Origin: Achatina immaculata
Taxonomy: Eukaryota > Mollusca > Gastropoda > Stylommatophora > Achatinidae
Reading direction: 5' to 3'
Assembly: GCA_009760885.1 (NCBI GenBank)
Contig: CM019702.1
Coordinates: 48,378,925 to 48,442,924, forward strand
DNA: 64,000 bases
Shown: one piece after another, positions 1-10,100 of the stretch
Position numbering within the stretch: position 1 is the first letter of the stretch
How the letters are laid out: each line of letters starts with the position of its first letter
The notes under the pieces: model-generated
What the model was told of the DNA's origin: nothing
Seen by the model: the letters and a program-made list of their open reading frames with translations, nothing else
Databases searched by the model: none
Made by a program: the position numbers and the translations under genes

Positions 1-190
1 GTCCCGAACAAGTCACAGTTAAGTACTCAATTTTTCACATTACTATTTGTCCTATATCATTCATGTGAATGTATAGTTTATCTTTTTCCCCTGTTTCTTT
101 GTCCTGTATGACTGCAAACCGAAACGTCACAACTGTATGCTCGTTAATTAATAAAGCTGCTCCTACTTTTTTCTTAAATCGTTTTAACAT
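1..190 (+). mobile_element. Penelope-like terminal fragment
   Basis: The stretch around 117-180 (CCGAAACGTCA, then ATAAAGCTGCTCCTACTTTT) matches the ends of the insertion at 3311-3719. The GAAACGTC motif followed by an AAGCTG..CCTACTTTT terminus is typical of Penelope-like terminal repeats in invertebrates. It is only a remnant and may extend left of the window. Confidence 0.4.
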
Positions 191-639
191 GATGACAATT
201 CTAATAATTTAACACATGAAATTACTGGCAGTGTTATAATAGAGACATCAATATAACGGAAAGGTGTGTACTTTGTAAGACTAGACTGTATACACTTGCA
301 ATGGTTGTGACGAAAGGGTAGTACAATAAGGTCTCTTCGCAGGTGTAATCGAACAACACACCGGAACAACCTTCTCTACAGCCGAACATTCAGAGTCAAA
401 TCATCTGAGGCAGGTGGGCCAGTTACGTTTAATTCTAACATGGTGGCAATACTGCCTGTAATAATTAATGAATGGCTCACAGAATTGACTAAGTACACCA
501 TGATAACGTTGATAACTCTAGACAGTTAAGATCTTCATAATGATTACAGACTTATTTTCCAACGCTTAACCGTAGCTCCTCGCTCTCATCAGGGCCAAAA
601 CTACCACTTAACTTTTTCCCGTGTCCGTTTTCCTAGCCA
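191..639. other. Unannotated upstream DNA
   Basis: No coding or repeat signal was recognised apart from simple AT-rich sequence. The small open frames here have no recognisable similarity. Confidence 0.5.
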
Positions 640-921
640 CTCTCTCTCTCTCTCTCTCTCTCCCTTTCTTTCTACCTCTCTTTCTCGCCAAACCAATCAG
701 ATTTGTTCTCCCAATAAACAAATCTGGGTACTGTGGAATTCCCCCCCCCCCCTTTTTTCCAAGGAGGAAAAATTCCACAGTAGCTTAATAAACTCCTGGG
801 GTACATCAGAATGTGAAGAAAAACAAAGGCAAAGGGAGGAAGAGGAGGATGGTGAGAAGAAGAAGAAGAAGAACAACAACAACAACAACAACAGCAGCAG
901 CAGCAGCAGCAACAACAACAG

Positions 922-953
<32 letters not shown>

Positions 954-960
954 TCAACAT
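640..960. repeat. Simple repeats: (CT)n, poly-C/T, GAA and CAA/CAG arrays
   Basis: A CT run lies at 642-662, a C/T homopolymer block at 740-757, and GAAGAA then CAACAA/CAGCAG triplets at 856-955. The triplet block produces a long poly-Leu open frame on the minus strand, which is not a gene. Confidence 0.9.
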
Positions 961-1039
961 ATGGGCAAAAGTAAATTTAAAAAGGATTCTGTCTTCGTTC
1001 GCAATCTGCTTGTACAAGGATGTCGATGCTTTTCATCTC

Positions 1040-1455
1040 TGCTTGTATGAAGATGTTGCATGCCTTTGTTTTCTGATTGTATAACGATATTGCATTTCTT
1101 TGTTTTCTGATTGTATAACGATATTGCATGTCTCTGTTTTCTGACTGTATAACGATATTGCATGTCTTTGTCTTCTGATTGTATAACGATATTGCACGCC
1201 TTTGTTTTCTGATTGTATAACGATATTGCATGCCTTTGTTTTCTGATTGTATAACGATATTGCATTCTTTGTTTTCTGATTGTATAACGATATTGCATGT
1301 CTTTGTTTTCTGATTGTATAACGATATTGCATTTCTTTGTTTTCTGATTGTATAACGATATTGCATGCCTTTGTTTTCTGATTGTATAACGATATTGCAT
1401 GTCTTTGTTTTCTGATTGTATAACGATATTGCATGTCTTTGTTTTCTGGTTATAT
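1040..1455. repeat. 34-bp tandem repeat, about 12 units
   Basis: The unit reads roughly GTATAACGATATTGCATGCC then TTTGTTTTCTGATT, repeated about twelve times with a few substitutions and one shortened unit near 1264. Because 34 leaves remainder 1 on division by 3, the same peptide repeat is open in all three minus-strand frames, which explains three overlapping open frames of 130-180 codons. Confidence 0.93.
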
Positions 1456-1654
1456 GAAGATGTCTAGGTGCAAAGATCAAGCCATTCCTGGCTGCCTGAA
1501 TCTGAAGCTGCATTTTGACTCGGCAAGAACTCAGTCAACAAACACTTCTTGATAACTCGTTTCTGCATACTAGGTAATTCAATGAGTATGATCCGGAAGG
1601 TCTAGGCAGGTTCTGTACGCAAGCAGTGGCTTACGTCATTGCAGAAATCAAAGA

Positions 1655-2062
1655 TCCACAGCCACCTTCATCTATTTCCCTGGGCATGCGGGCATCCAGG
1701 GAAATGAGAGAGCTGATAGGTTCACCAGCTCTGCAATCATCACAGATGGACAACCACTGGATCGATCTGATACTGTTAATGAGCTCAGAGAGATAGGCAG
1801 GGCGGAGGACTTCGAAAGCAGCAAATCCACATCGCTGCTTAGACTGAGAGAGTTGGGAGTACAGACTGACACGGCCAGGAACGAGAGGCATACTGGACTC
1901 GCAAGGGGACTTGTCAACAAACACAGGACGAGCACTATCAGCCGCAGGACGCTGATGGATATGTTGGGAAGGGGGGGTTGGTTGGTTGGGGGGGGGGATT
2001 TTAGCACCCTATGGACATATCCAGAGTGTAATGATGATGGCCCAGACCAAAAACCATAAACT
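1655..2062 (+). mobile_element. LINE fragment with RNase H and C-terminal Cys motif (I-like)
   Basis: Translation gives FPGHAGIQGNERADRF, the end of an RNase H domain as found in I/Nimb-type LINEs. It continues in one frame through LRELGVQTDTARNERHTGLA to a terminal TLWTYPECND. The same arrangement occurs at 57955-58285. The frame breaks in a G-run near 1970-2000. It is 5'-truncated and dead. Confidence 0.75.
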
Positions 2063-2699
2063 CGTGTCTCAGACTATCCCCATTACAAGCTGTGAGAGTC
2101 CACAGTATTCATTAAAATCCTTTTTTTTTTCATGTTGCATTTTCCCCGATCTCCAACCCTCGGCGAGGAGTTTGTGAAGATGTGGCTGAAATATATATTC
2201 TCTCTCATTACTTCCTCGGGAATGTTATTTTTATCCTTTTTTTACATATGGAAATCTAGTGATGCACCACTGAGTTCTTCTTCTTCTTCTTCAGCTTTCC
2301 GGACCATTAAGGCTCATTGCTGCAGATAAAAGTTCGCCTCCATTCCTTTCTATTTCTAATCTTCTTATTCCAGCTGGTGACATCAATTTCTTTCATATCC
2401 TTTTCTGTGTTGCCTTTCCATCTCTGTTTTAGTCTACCCCTTGGTCTTGTTTCCCTCATCTCTTGTGCATACATAATCTTACTTTGTCTGTTCTTTTTCA
2501 TTCTTTCTACATGGCCCAACTAGTGTAGTCTGTCCAGTTTCAAGACACTTATAATTCGTTGGGATTTAAATAAGTTGTTCATTTCAGTGTTTTTTCCAGC
2601 TCTCCATTCTCCACTGTTGGTATCCTTTGTGGGCCTAAGGATTCTTCTTAGGATCTTGTTCTCAAAGATCTGCAATTGTTGTTCATCTTGCTTTGTTGT

Positions 2700-2976
2700 T
2701 TTCAAAGAAAACCCGACCCAGAGCAGCAAGACAGGGGCTGACATGGAATCCTCAAGGAAATCGAAAACGAGAAAAAAATAGATTTACTTGGAGAAGAGGG
2801 ATTATGACAGTTCTCAGAGACAAGGGATGCACATGGAAGGAAGCAGATAATAATTTCAAGAACAGGAATGACTGGAGAGTTTTTATCCGTGGTCTGTGCT
2901 CTCAAGGGAGTGAAAGGCGACGACGACGACGACGATGATGATGATGATGATGATGACGATGATGATGATGATGATG
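2700..2976 (+). mobile_element. LINE 3' fragment (family C) nested in family D
   Basis: WNPQGNRKREKNRFTWRR, then GCTWKEADNNFKNRNDW, is the C-terminal tail of a LINE also seen at 24540-24795. It ends in a (GAC)n/(GAT)n microsatellite. A CTTTGTTGT sequence on both sides (near 2689 and 2982) looks like the target-site duplication within the family D host. Confidence 0.7.
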
Positions 2977-3310
2977 CATTCTTTGTTGTACTCCACGTTT
3001 CTGATCCATACATTACGGCTGGTCTTATTATAGTTTTGTAGATTGTTATTTTGGTGTTTTGGGACAGGATTTAGGATTTTAACAGGTGTTGTAAGGCGAA
3101 GTATATTTTATTCCCTATTTGTACTCTACTTTTAATTTCCTAACTTACTATGTTGCTTCTGTTGAAGGTTGTGCCTAGATATTTGTATGTTTTTGCTTTC
3201 CTAATGATCATATCTCCAACATTTATGTAATCTGGATCATTCTGCCTCTGGTCTCTTGATATCTTCATATACTCTGTCTTATCTTGGTTAATGGTCAAGC
3301 CCACTTTTAA

Positions 3311-3719
3311 CACACAGTAATTAGTGTATAGGTACACAACTATACAGTAGGCACTGTAGTTAAGCCGTGATACCAAAGTGTATAAAGTATGGAAAAAGTA
3401 GGAACAGCTTTATTACTTAATGTTTACAACGATATGACGTTTCGGCGCAAGCCTTCTTCATACAAACATAAACAGGACACAGAATCAGAGAGAGGAGACA
3501 AAGTATAGATCCATATGAATCTATACTTTTGTTTGTAAAAGAAATTTTAAAAAATGAAAACAATTAATGAAAAATGGAACTTAGCTTCAGTCTTGGAAGA
3601 ACACAAGTTGAAACTCATACGCACACTTCTAAGAACCAGTTGATATGCCTATATATGAAACGTCCCACCGTTGAAAAAGTTAAGTACTAAAGCTGTTCCT
3701 ACTTTTTTCCTATTTTATA
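3311..3719 (-). mobile_element. Penelope-like insertion with inverted ends and hammerhead-like motif
   Basis: The 409 bp insert is flanked by a 14 bp direct repeat CAAGCCCACTTTTA (3297-3310 and about 3719-3732). Near each end lie inverted copies of a 40 bp block containing GTAGGAACAGCTTTA (3382-3422 inverted, 3678-3719 direct). On the minus strand at 3434-3464 is TGAAGAAGGCTTGCGCCGAA followed by ACGTC, resembling the hammerhead core found in Penelope-like terminal repeats. No reverse transcriptase is present. Family assignment is by motif only. Confidence 0.55.
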
Positions 3720-4051
3720 CAAGCCCACTTTTAGTGCCACATCTCTCAGGTGTATGCAGATATTGATGATCTCTTGCATAGTTTCCCCCTACTAGGTCGA
3801 TGTCGTCAGCGTATCCTAGTATTTTAGCTTGTTCTTCTGTACTGATTTATTATTTCACTTTTCTGATGACCTTTTCTAGTACTAGATTGAGTAGTAATTA
3901 ATATTCATGAATCAGAGAAAATATTTAACACAAAAACGATTTTGACAAGACAGAAATTTAATCTTTGAACTATGGTTTGATGTTAATAGCAGACAAGATA
4001 GGTGATAGGTGGTATTATCAAGTATTATCAAAGTATCTTTGTGATACATAT

Positions 4052-5311
4052 GGCCCGCCATAATGAAAAAATGCTGCACAGGTAACACAGGTATTGGTTG
4101 GGTACATGGGACCAAACTAGAAGATTTTGATTTTGCCGATGACGTAACTCTTATCAGTAACAATGTGAATTCCATGCAAGAAAAAACAGATAGTCTGTCT
4201 TCACTGACTAGCAAAATAGGAATTGAAATTAACAAGGACAAAACAAAAATGTTGAAAACCCATTAATAAAAATGGAAAAATAACCTAGAAGGGACAGATA
4301 TTGAAGAAGTCAATCAATTTGCATACCTTGGCAGCTGCATAGACCAGGATGGTGACACTAGAATTAGAATTAGAATTGCAAAAGCAGCATCGATCTTCAA
4401 GAATCTTGAGAACATATGGAATTCAAACGTTATAAGCACAAAAACCAAGTTAAGACTATTCAATTCAAATGTAATATCCACCCTCATTTATTCATGCGAA
4501 AGCTGGAAAACAACTAAAGAAATAGACAAGAAATTAGACACTTTTGAAAACAAATGCCTAAGCAAAATACTCGGCATCAAATGGAACGAATTCAAGAACA
4601 ATGCAGAGATAAGACAGATGATTGAATAACAACCAGTCTCATGTGTGATAAGGAAAAGGATATGGACATATGTTGGTCACTTGATGAGAAGAAACGATCA
4701 GAGAATCTCAAAACAAGCTATCAAGTGGAACACAACAGGCCAGAGAAAAAGAGGCAGACCGCGTGAAAGTCTGAAGAGGACATTGTTAAGAGAGGCCAAA
4801 TTATCATCATCATCATCATCATATGCCGTGCCGACTGGCGTTGGCTATTATGCTTCTCCAGAGTATCCGATCCTTCATGCAGGCCATCAGCTCAGTTGGT
4901 GATCTCCTCTCACACCATCCCGTCAGACTGTCCAGTATCATTTCTCTTGGTCTTCCTCTTGATCTTCTTCCTTCTATTTTTCCTGTTGTTATAATATTTT
5001 CAATGCCCCCTCTTCTCATTGCATGTCCTATGAAAGTACATTGTCTCTCTCTTATCTTTTTGACAAGGTTTTTTGTCTCTCCAGCTCTTCTCATACATTC
5101 TTCATTAGTTATTTTTGCTGTCCAGGGGATTCGCAACATTCTTCTAATAAACCACATTTCTGCTGCTTCCAATGATTTTTAGGCCAAATTAACAGGCATA
5201 AAATCCCTTGATGAGGTAGAAAGACTCGCCGAAGACAGGAAAAGTTGGCGAACTACCTTGCGAGCACTATGTGACGTTTAACGGCACGGGAAGGATATAA
5301 GATAAGATAAG
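4052..5311 (+). mobile_element. RTE-like LINE (family A), 5'-truncated, with nested element
   Basis: The element is flanked by a 12 bp duplication ATGGCCCGCCAT (4040-4051 and 5312-5323). The frame gives DFADDVTLIS (the catalytic DD motif), IEINKDKTKM, a YLGSCIDQDGD segment, STLIYSCESWK, and the C-terminal TYVGHLMRRNDQR with RKRGRPRE. The 3' end is a short (GATAA)n tail. It is split at 4804-5180 by a minus-strand family B copy, and carries stops and frameshifts. Confidence 0.85.
4804..5180 (-). mobile_element. RTE-like LINE 3' end (family B) nested in family A
   Basis: An 11 bp duplication AGGCCAAATTA flanks it (4793-4803 and 5181-5191), and removing it restores the family A sequence. The minus strand encodes MWFIRRMLRIPWTAKITNEE, then MRRGGIENIITTGKIEGRR and SRGRPREM, the conserved C-terminus of these LINEs. 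The 3' tail is a (ATG)n run, seen as TCATCATCAT at 4804-4821. It is severely 5'-truncated. Confidence 0.88.
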
Positions 5312-5323
5312 ATGGCCCGCCAT

Positions 5324-6967
5324 GAAGTAAAATAATTTTCTGACATAGTGCTGACATTACATAGGGTTAATATGTGCTTCAAAATCTGAGTTTAAGAGCG
5401 GTGGTGAGAGTCAATTTTTTAAAAGCTCTTTTATGTTAGGAAGCTGAATCATTACACACTGTTTGGGAGTCCCTGTTTTGGCATCTAAAATTTTGTGCCT
5501 GCTTGTTTGATTTGTGACTTTTTTTCCGGTGTCTGTTGCTAGGATATGATGGCGGCCAAGTTTTCCGTTTTTGTACCCGATCTGGAAACTATGGGCAGCA
5601 GGTTTTAAGGTGATGTACATGAATTCAGTTTTAAAAATAAATGTAGTTGCGTGCAAACTTTTCATATTGTTCGAATCAATTACGCTTTTACTTGTCGTTA
5701 TGAAACTTTTTTTGACAACAAAGAAATGAATGGTATCGGTACGATTTTTAGAACATTAAAAAATAATCAAAACAATTGAGGGAAGATATGGTACAGATGA
5801 GTGATTCATAAGTTTGTGAATCAGTCACGGGTGGCAGTGTTTGTTTCAGTCAAAAAATCATCGCCATCATCATCTCCTCATCTGACTTGAACGGGTTACA
5901 GAGGAAAGCTGTCTTGCATGTGTCATTTGATGCTGTTAACTTATATTAAAAAATATAGAAATATCACTTAGTAGTTTTCCTTTGCTCATATGCGGGTAAA
6001 CATTTCCCTTCAATGTAGTTTTCAATATTCTGTTACACTTTTTAATATGCTCAAAAATACTCTGTCTCATTATGAATATTTTCATTTCATTTTCAGTTGT
6101 CTCGGCTTGCCAATTTTGTCAGTGAAATACTTTCTGTAGTTTTCTGCATCCACACTTTTAGGGTCCGGATATTGATTTAAATTGTATTATTTTATATTCA
6201 CATTTCTGCACCACAGAGTACTGTTGACTGGTTAAAACAATATATTAATAAATCAGTGATTATGCTAAGGTTTTCTGAAACCGGTCTAGTTTTACCTGAT
6301 TTTCATCCTGGATAAAGTACTTTCTGAAATACTGGTTTTTTTCAATACAACATTCAGTACTTTATTTTTTTTTTTATGTATAACTAAACATACATTGCAA
6401 GTATCAGTGGAAAGTAGATGTTTCTGTGAATTTTTTTGTTACCTTCTCTGTGGCAAGATTTAAATGCTCATATTTTGAGCCAAAGTCAAAACTGGCTGAT
6501 TCTCCTCCATACTTTTCCTCCAACCAATTTCACTTATCGTTTTTTACTAGGTTTTTTGATAATATAAACTGGTTATGGTAACTGATGACCTCAAGAACTT
6601 TTTTTTTTTTAATTGGTAATTTAGCGATAATTGCCGGTTAACATGATCACTGATTAAATTTATTATTTATTTTTTTTTTAGAAATTCACTTGGCATTTAT
6701 GTGCCATAAAGGTGTGATGTTATAGCAATTTCAAATCTCTAGACTACAGCACTGTAAGGTAGGAAGGCCAACAAATGTCCTCACTCCCTTTGTTTTCTCA
6801 ATGAAACATTGGTTACCCATTTCTTTATGATGGATTTATCCTAGTGCTGATAGGTAGGAAAAATATATTTGTATCACAAATACCCTGTAGTGCAAATATT
6901 CTAATACTACATGTGCTTTTGTAATACATGTGCTCTGATACTACATGTGCTCTAATATTTTCGACAG
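5324..6967. other. Upstream flank of CFAP61, mostly unannotated
   Basis: This is AT-rich with T-runs at 6361-6376, 6598-6611 and 6670-6679. A minus-strand open frame of 84 codons at 5411-5665 looks protein-like but was not recognised. The CFAP61 promoter and any non-coding first exon should lie here, but no convincing core promoter was identified. The short repeat ATACTACATGTGCTYT occurs near 6903-6955. Confidence 0.4.
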
Positions 6968-7015
6968 AAGCTTCTCCGAAATATAGCAAGTGGCTTAAGA
7001 ACTATTTGATACACA

Positions 7016-7158
7016 ATGTCAAGTTCACAGCCCCAAGAACATGAGGCGGAACTCATCATGGCAAGACGTACAGAGTCTATAGATGCACCAGCAATACTGA
7101 ACCTTGTGGAGCCATGGACAGAAGAGCTATTTGGCAGAGCCAATGTTGTAAATATTAT
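7016..7158 (+). CDS. CFAP61: CFAP61 exon 1 (start codon)
   Basis: The exon encodes residues 1-47 plus two bases. The start is set by an in-frame TGA at 7007 and the ATG at 7016; a second ATG lies at 7058. ARRTES matches the CRRTES segment near the human N-terminus. The donor is GTAAGC at 7159. A possible acceptor ending at 6967 (TTTTCGACAG) would make this exon begin with 48 bases of 5' UTR, so an upstream non-coding exon is possible. Confidence 0.85.
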
Positions 7159-10100
7159 GTAAGCTTTGTTTGTTTCAGATGCTTTATATTTTATACAGTG
7201 GGAGGGAGTTTAGAAGATTGTGTGAGGCATTGTTATGGGGGGGGGAGGAAATCAACCAAAGCTGGACTAATATCCAGTCATACTTTCAGATTATGCTTCT
7301 GTTAACAGACTTTTGTTAACATTCTAGACAAAGAGGTAAAGATCAAACTGCTTCTTTATTGTACTAGAGATTATTAGGATGCATTGCTCGTGAACCCATT
7401 CCAGATTATTTTTCTGAGGTATAAAATCTTAGTCTGTGGCTAACTATTCGTATGACTTTGTACAAAAAGAAAAGAATAAATAAAATCACCGTTGTCCATA
7501 TAGTTTGTTTCCTTGTTGAGTATTTATAGTTTTAAGCTACCAGTAAACCAAAGACAGGCATTGCATTATTCTTTGGAAAATTCATATTGGATATGCTTTT
7601 TTTGAAACTTTTTGGGTGATTTTTTTTTTTTTTCTGTTTAGTATTAATCTCAGAGTTGAACAAAAAAAATCTTCATCACAGCATTACATCAAAGAGCATC
7701 ATCATGGGCCAAACATTGCCTTTTCCACATCTCATATAAGCTTTCAGCTGTAACAAAACATATTTTTATTAGCTTAGTCTAATATAGATGGTAGGGCACT
7801 ACCTATACTGAACTTTTAGAGATTTGTTTAATGATAAGTGTAGTACAAGTGATACTGTAAAGTATATATAGATGTGACTGTATTGCTGTTTATCCTTCCT
7901 TTGATCTCTTGTCTCCTTTGTTCTACTGACAATTACCTGACTACATGTTGCTTACCACAAGCTATGTCAAGCACTCACTGGATTTGGATCAGTAAGGGAT
8001 AAGTGTTCTTTTTTTTTATGTATGTATGTTATTTTGTCTTCTCTCTTGTTCTCCATAAATGCATTTTGGAAGTTTTTTTTTTTTGGCATTTCATCTCCTT
8101 CCTTTCCTTTCATATTTTACTCATTTTTTTTTTAGAGAAACTGCACAATTCGCTTCCATCTGTCCTGTTTCAGAGATATAAGAAGTGAGATTATGTCATG
8201 TGCGAGCTATGCTTCTGTTCTCAACAAGTGGGTGTGTATTATGAAGTCTCTGCTCAGAAGGAAAAAAACATGAGGGAAATGATCATACAACATTCGAAGA
8301 ATAAAAGAACAAGAAAAAAAAAAAAAGAAAAGAAAGGCCAAGAAAAATGCACAAGAAGAGTTTGTTTGTTGCTTTATAGATAGAGCATTGTCAGAAACTG
8401 TAGGAAGACAGGTCTATTCTTGTGTCAGAAACTGTAGGAAGACAAGTCTATTCTTGTGTCAGAAACTGTAGGAAGACACCTCTATTCTTGTGTCAGAAAC
8501 TGTAGGAAGACAGCTCTATTCTTTTGTCAGAAATACCCTTTAGGTAAAGGTAAAGGCAGTCAATGTGAATCAACATTGTTGTACGCAGCCAAACCATACA
8601 TGTTCTGCTGCTGACTAGTTCATCAAAAACTGTATTGCTGCCAACATAAACTCCTCTGCTACGGGCGACATTGTTTTACCTTCTTATAGCATTAACTCCC
8701 AGTATCCATTTTTTTCTTGAGGCCGGATGAACCCTCGGGAGTTTTGTTCAAGCCAGGTCTGAACGCCATGATCTGAACGCCACCATGATGAATAGAGGGC
8801 AAAACTGGACGGCCTGGTCAGCAAATGAGTGTCTGATCCACTACACTAGCATGGCTTCCTTTAGGTGTTTCTTTCTAAGGTTTTAACTGGTATCTTTTTT
8901 CTTTTAAATTTCATTTTTTATGACATCAAAAAGTGATTTTTTTTTTTTTTTTTTGCTGCAATAGTATATAAGTTCATTTTGCTTGTATCCATTCTGCAGT
9001 GAGAAAGCAGTTTTGGCTATCACACTGTGTAACAAAGCAGAAGATATTATGGGCCATGCAGCTTTCTTGGATTATCCAGACATTCCTGATGTTGACCAAG
9101 CCGAGTGGGAAGACTGGTATAATGCCCGATATGTCTCTGGGCAGGTATGTCCATAGTTTTGTCTGCTGTAAGTAGAGGGTGTGATTGTTCTTATTTGTAC
9201 TAAACAGTCATCATAATGTAAAATTAATTACTTATTACTTTGGGTTTTTTTTTTCATGCACTGATCTTTACATGATGAAGGTTGAGAACCAAATAGGAGC
9301 ATTCCAAGACATAAAATTGAGAGTGAGACAAGGATGTGTTCTATCTCCTGACCTCTTCTCCTTGTACAGCGAAAGAATAATGAGGAATATAGAGAGCTTG
9401 CCAGGAATATCAGTTGGCGGTTACAACCTTAACAGCTTAAGATATGCAGGCGACACAGTTCTGATTGCTAAAAGTGAAGGAGAGCTACAGGCCCTTCTGG
9501 ACACCGTGGTTCATGAAAGTAAAAGTGAAGGTCTCAGCCTGAATAAAAAGAAGGCTAAAGTGATGGTCATCTCAAAGAAAAGAATACCACCAAAATGTAG
9601 CATTACCATCAATGGCACAAATCTGAAACAAGTTGATAGATTCAAGTACTTAGGAACAATTATAACAGCTAATGGGAAATGTCACAATGAAATAAAAAGC
9701 AGACGTGCTCAGGCCAAGTCAGCATTCCAGAAAATGAGAAACATCTTGTGCAACAGATCCATATCAATGGAAACAAAATTCAGAGTATTTAAATGTTACA
9801 TCGAGCAAATTTTGTTTTATGGATGTGAAGCATGGTCCATGAATAAGAGAGTACGGCAAGAAATGGAGGCCATGGAAATGCAGTTCATAAGAAAGATGTT
9901 GAAGGTACCATGGACAGCTAAGAAAACCAACGATAAATTCTTAAGAGAGGCTGGAGTTCAAAGGCAAATTACAGCAAAGATCAGAGACAGACAAGTGAGA
10001 TTTGTAGGATGTTTACTGAGAAGAGGAAAATTGGAACACATTGTGGCAACTGGAAGAATTGAGGAAAGAATAGATAGAGGAGGACAGAGAGAGAAGTTAC

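Larger units (their letters stand above)
2277..3895 (-). mobile_element. RTE-like LINE fragment (family D), interrupted twice
   Basis: Reading the minus strand from about 3850 gives ILGYADDIDLVG, the intact YADD reverse transcriptase motif. Then come VGLTINQDKTEYM, KTYKYLGTTFN, and a C-terminal GHVERMKKNRQSK with RPRGRLKQRW. The 3' end is a (GAA)n tail seen as TTCTTC at 2277-2292. It is split by a plus-strand LINE piece (about 2700-2976) and by a Penelope-like insertion (3311-3719), and carries several stops. Confidence 0.8.

Noticed and set aside
697..1017. Poly-Leu open frame on the minus strand
   Set aside because: It is the complement of a CAA/CAG/GAA triplet array and has no protein features beyond the repeat.
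8391..8530. Regularly spaced repeat resembling a CRISPR array
   Set aside because: The units are contiguous tandem copies without unique spacers, in an animal intron.
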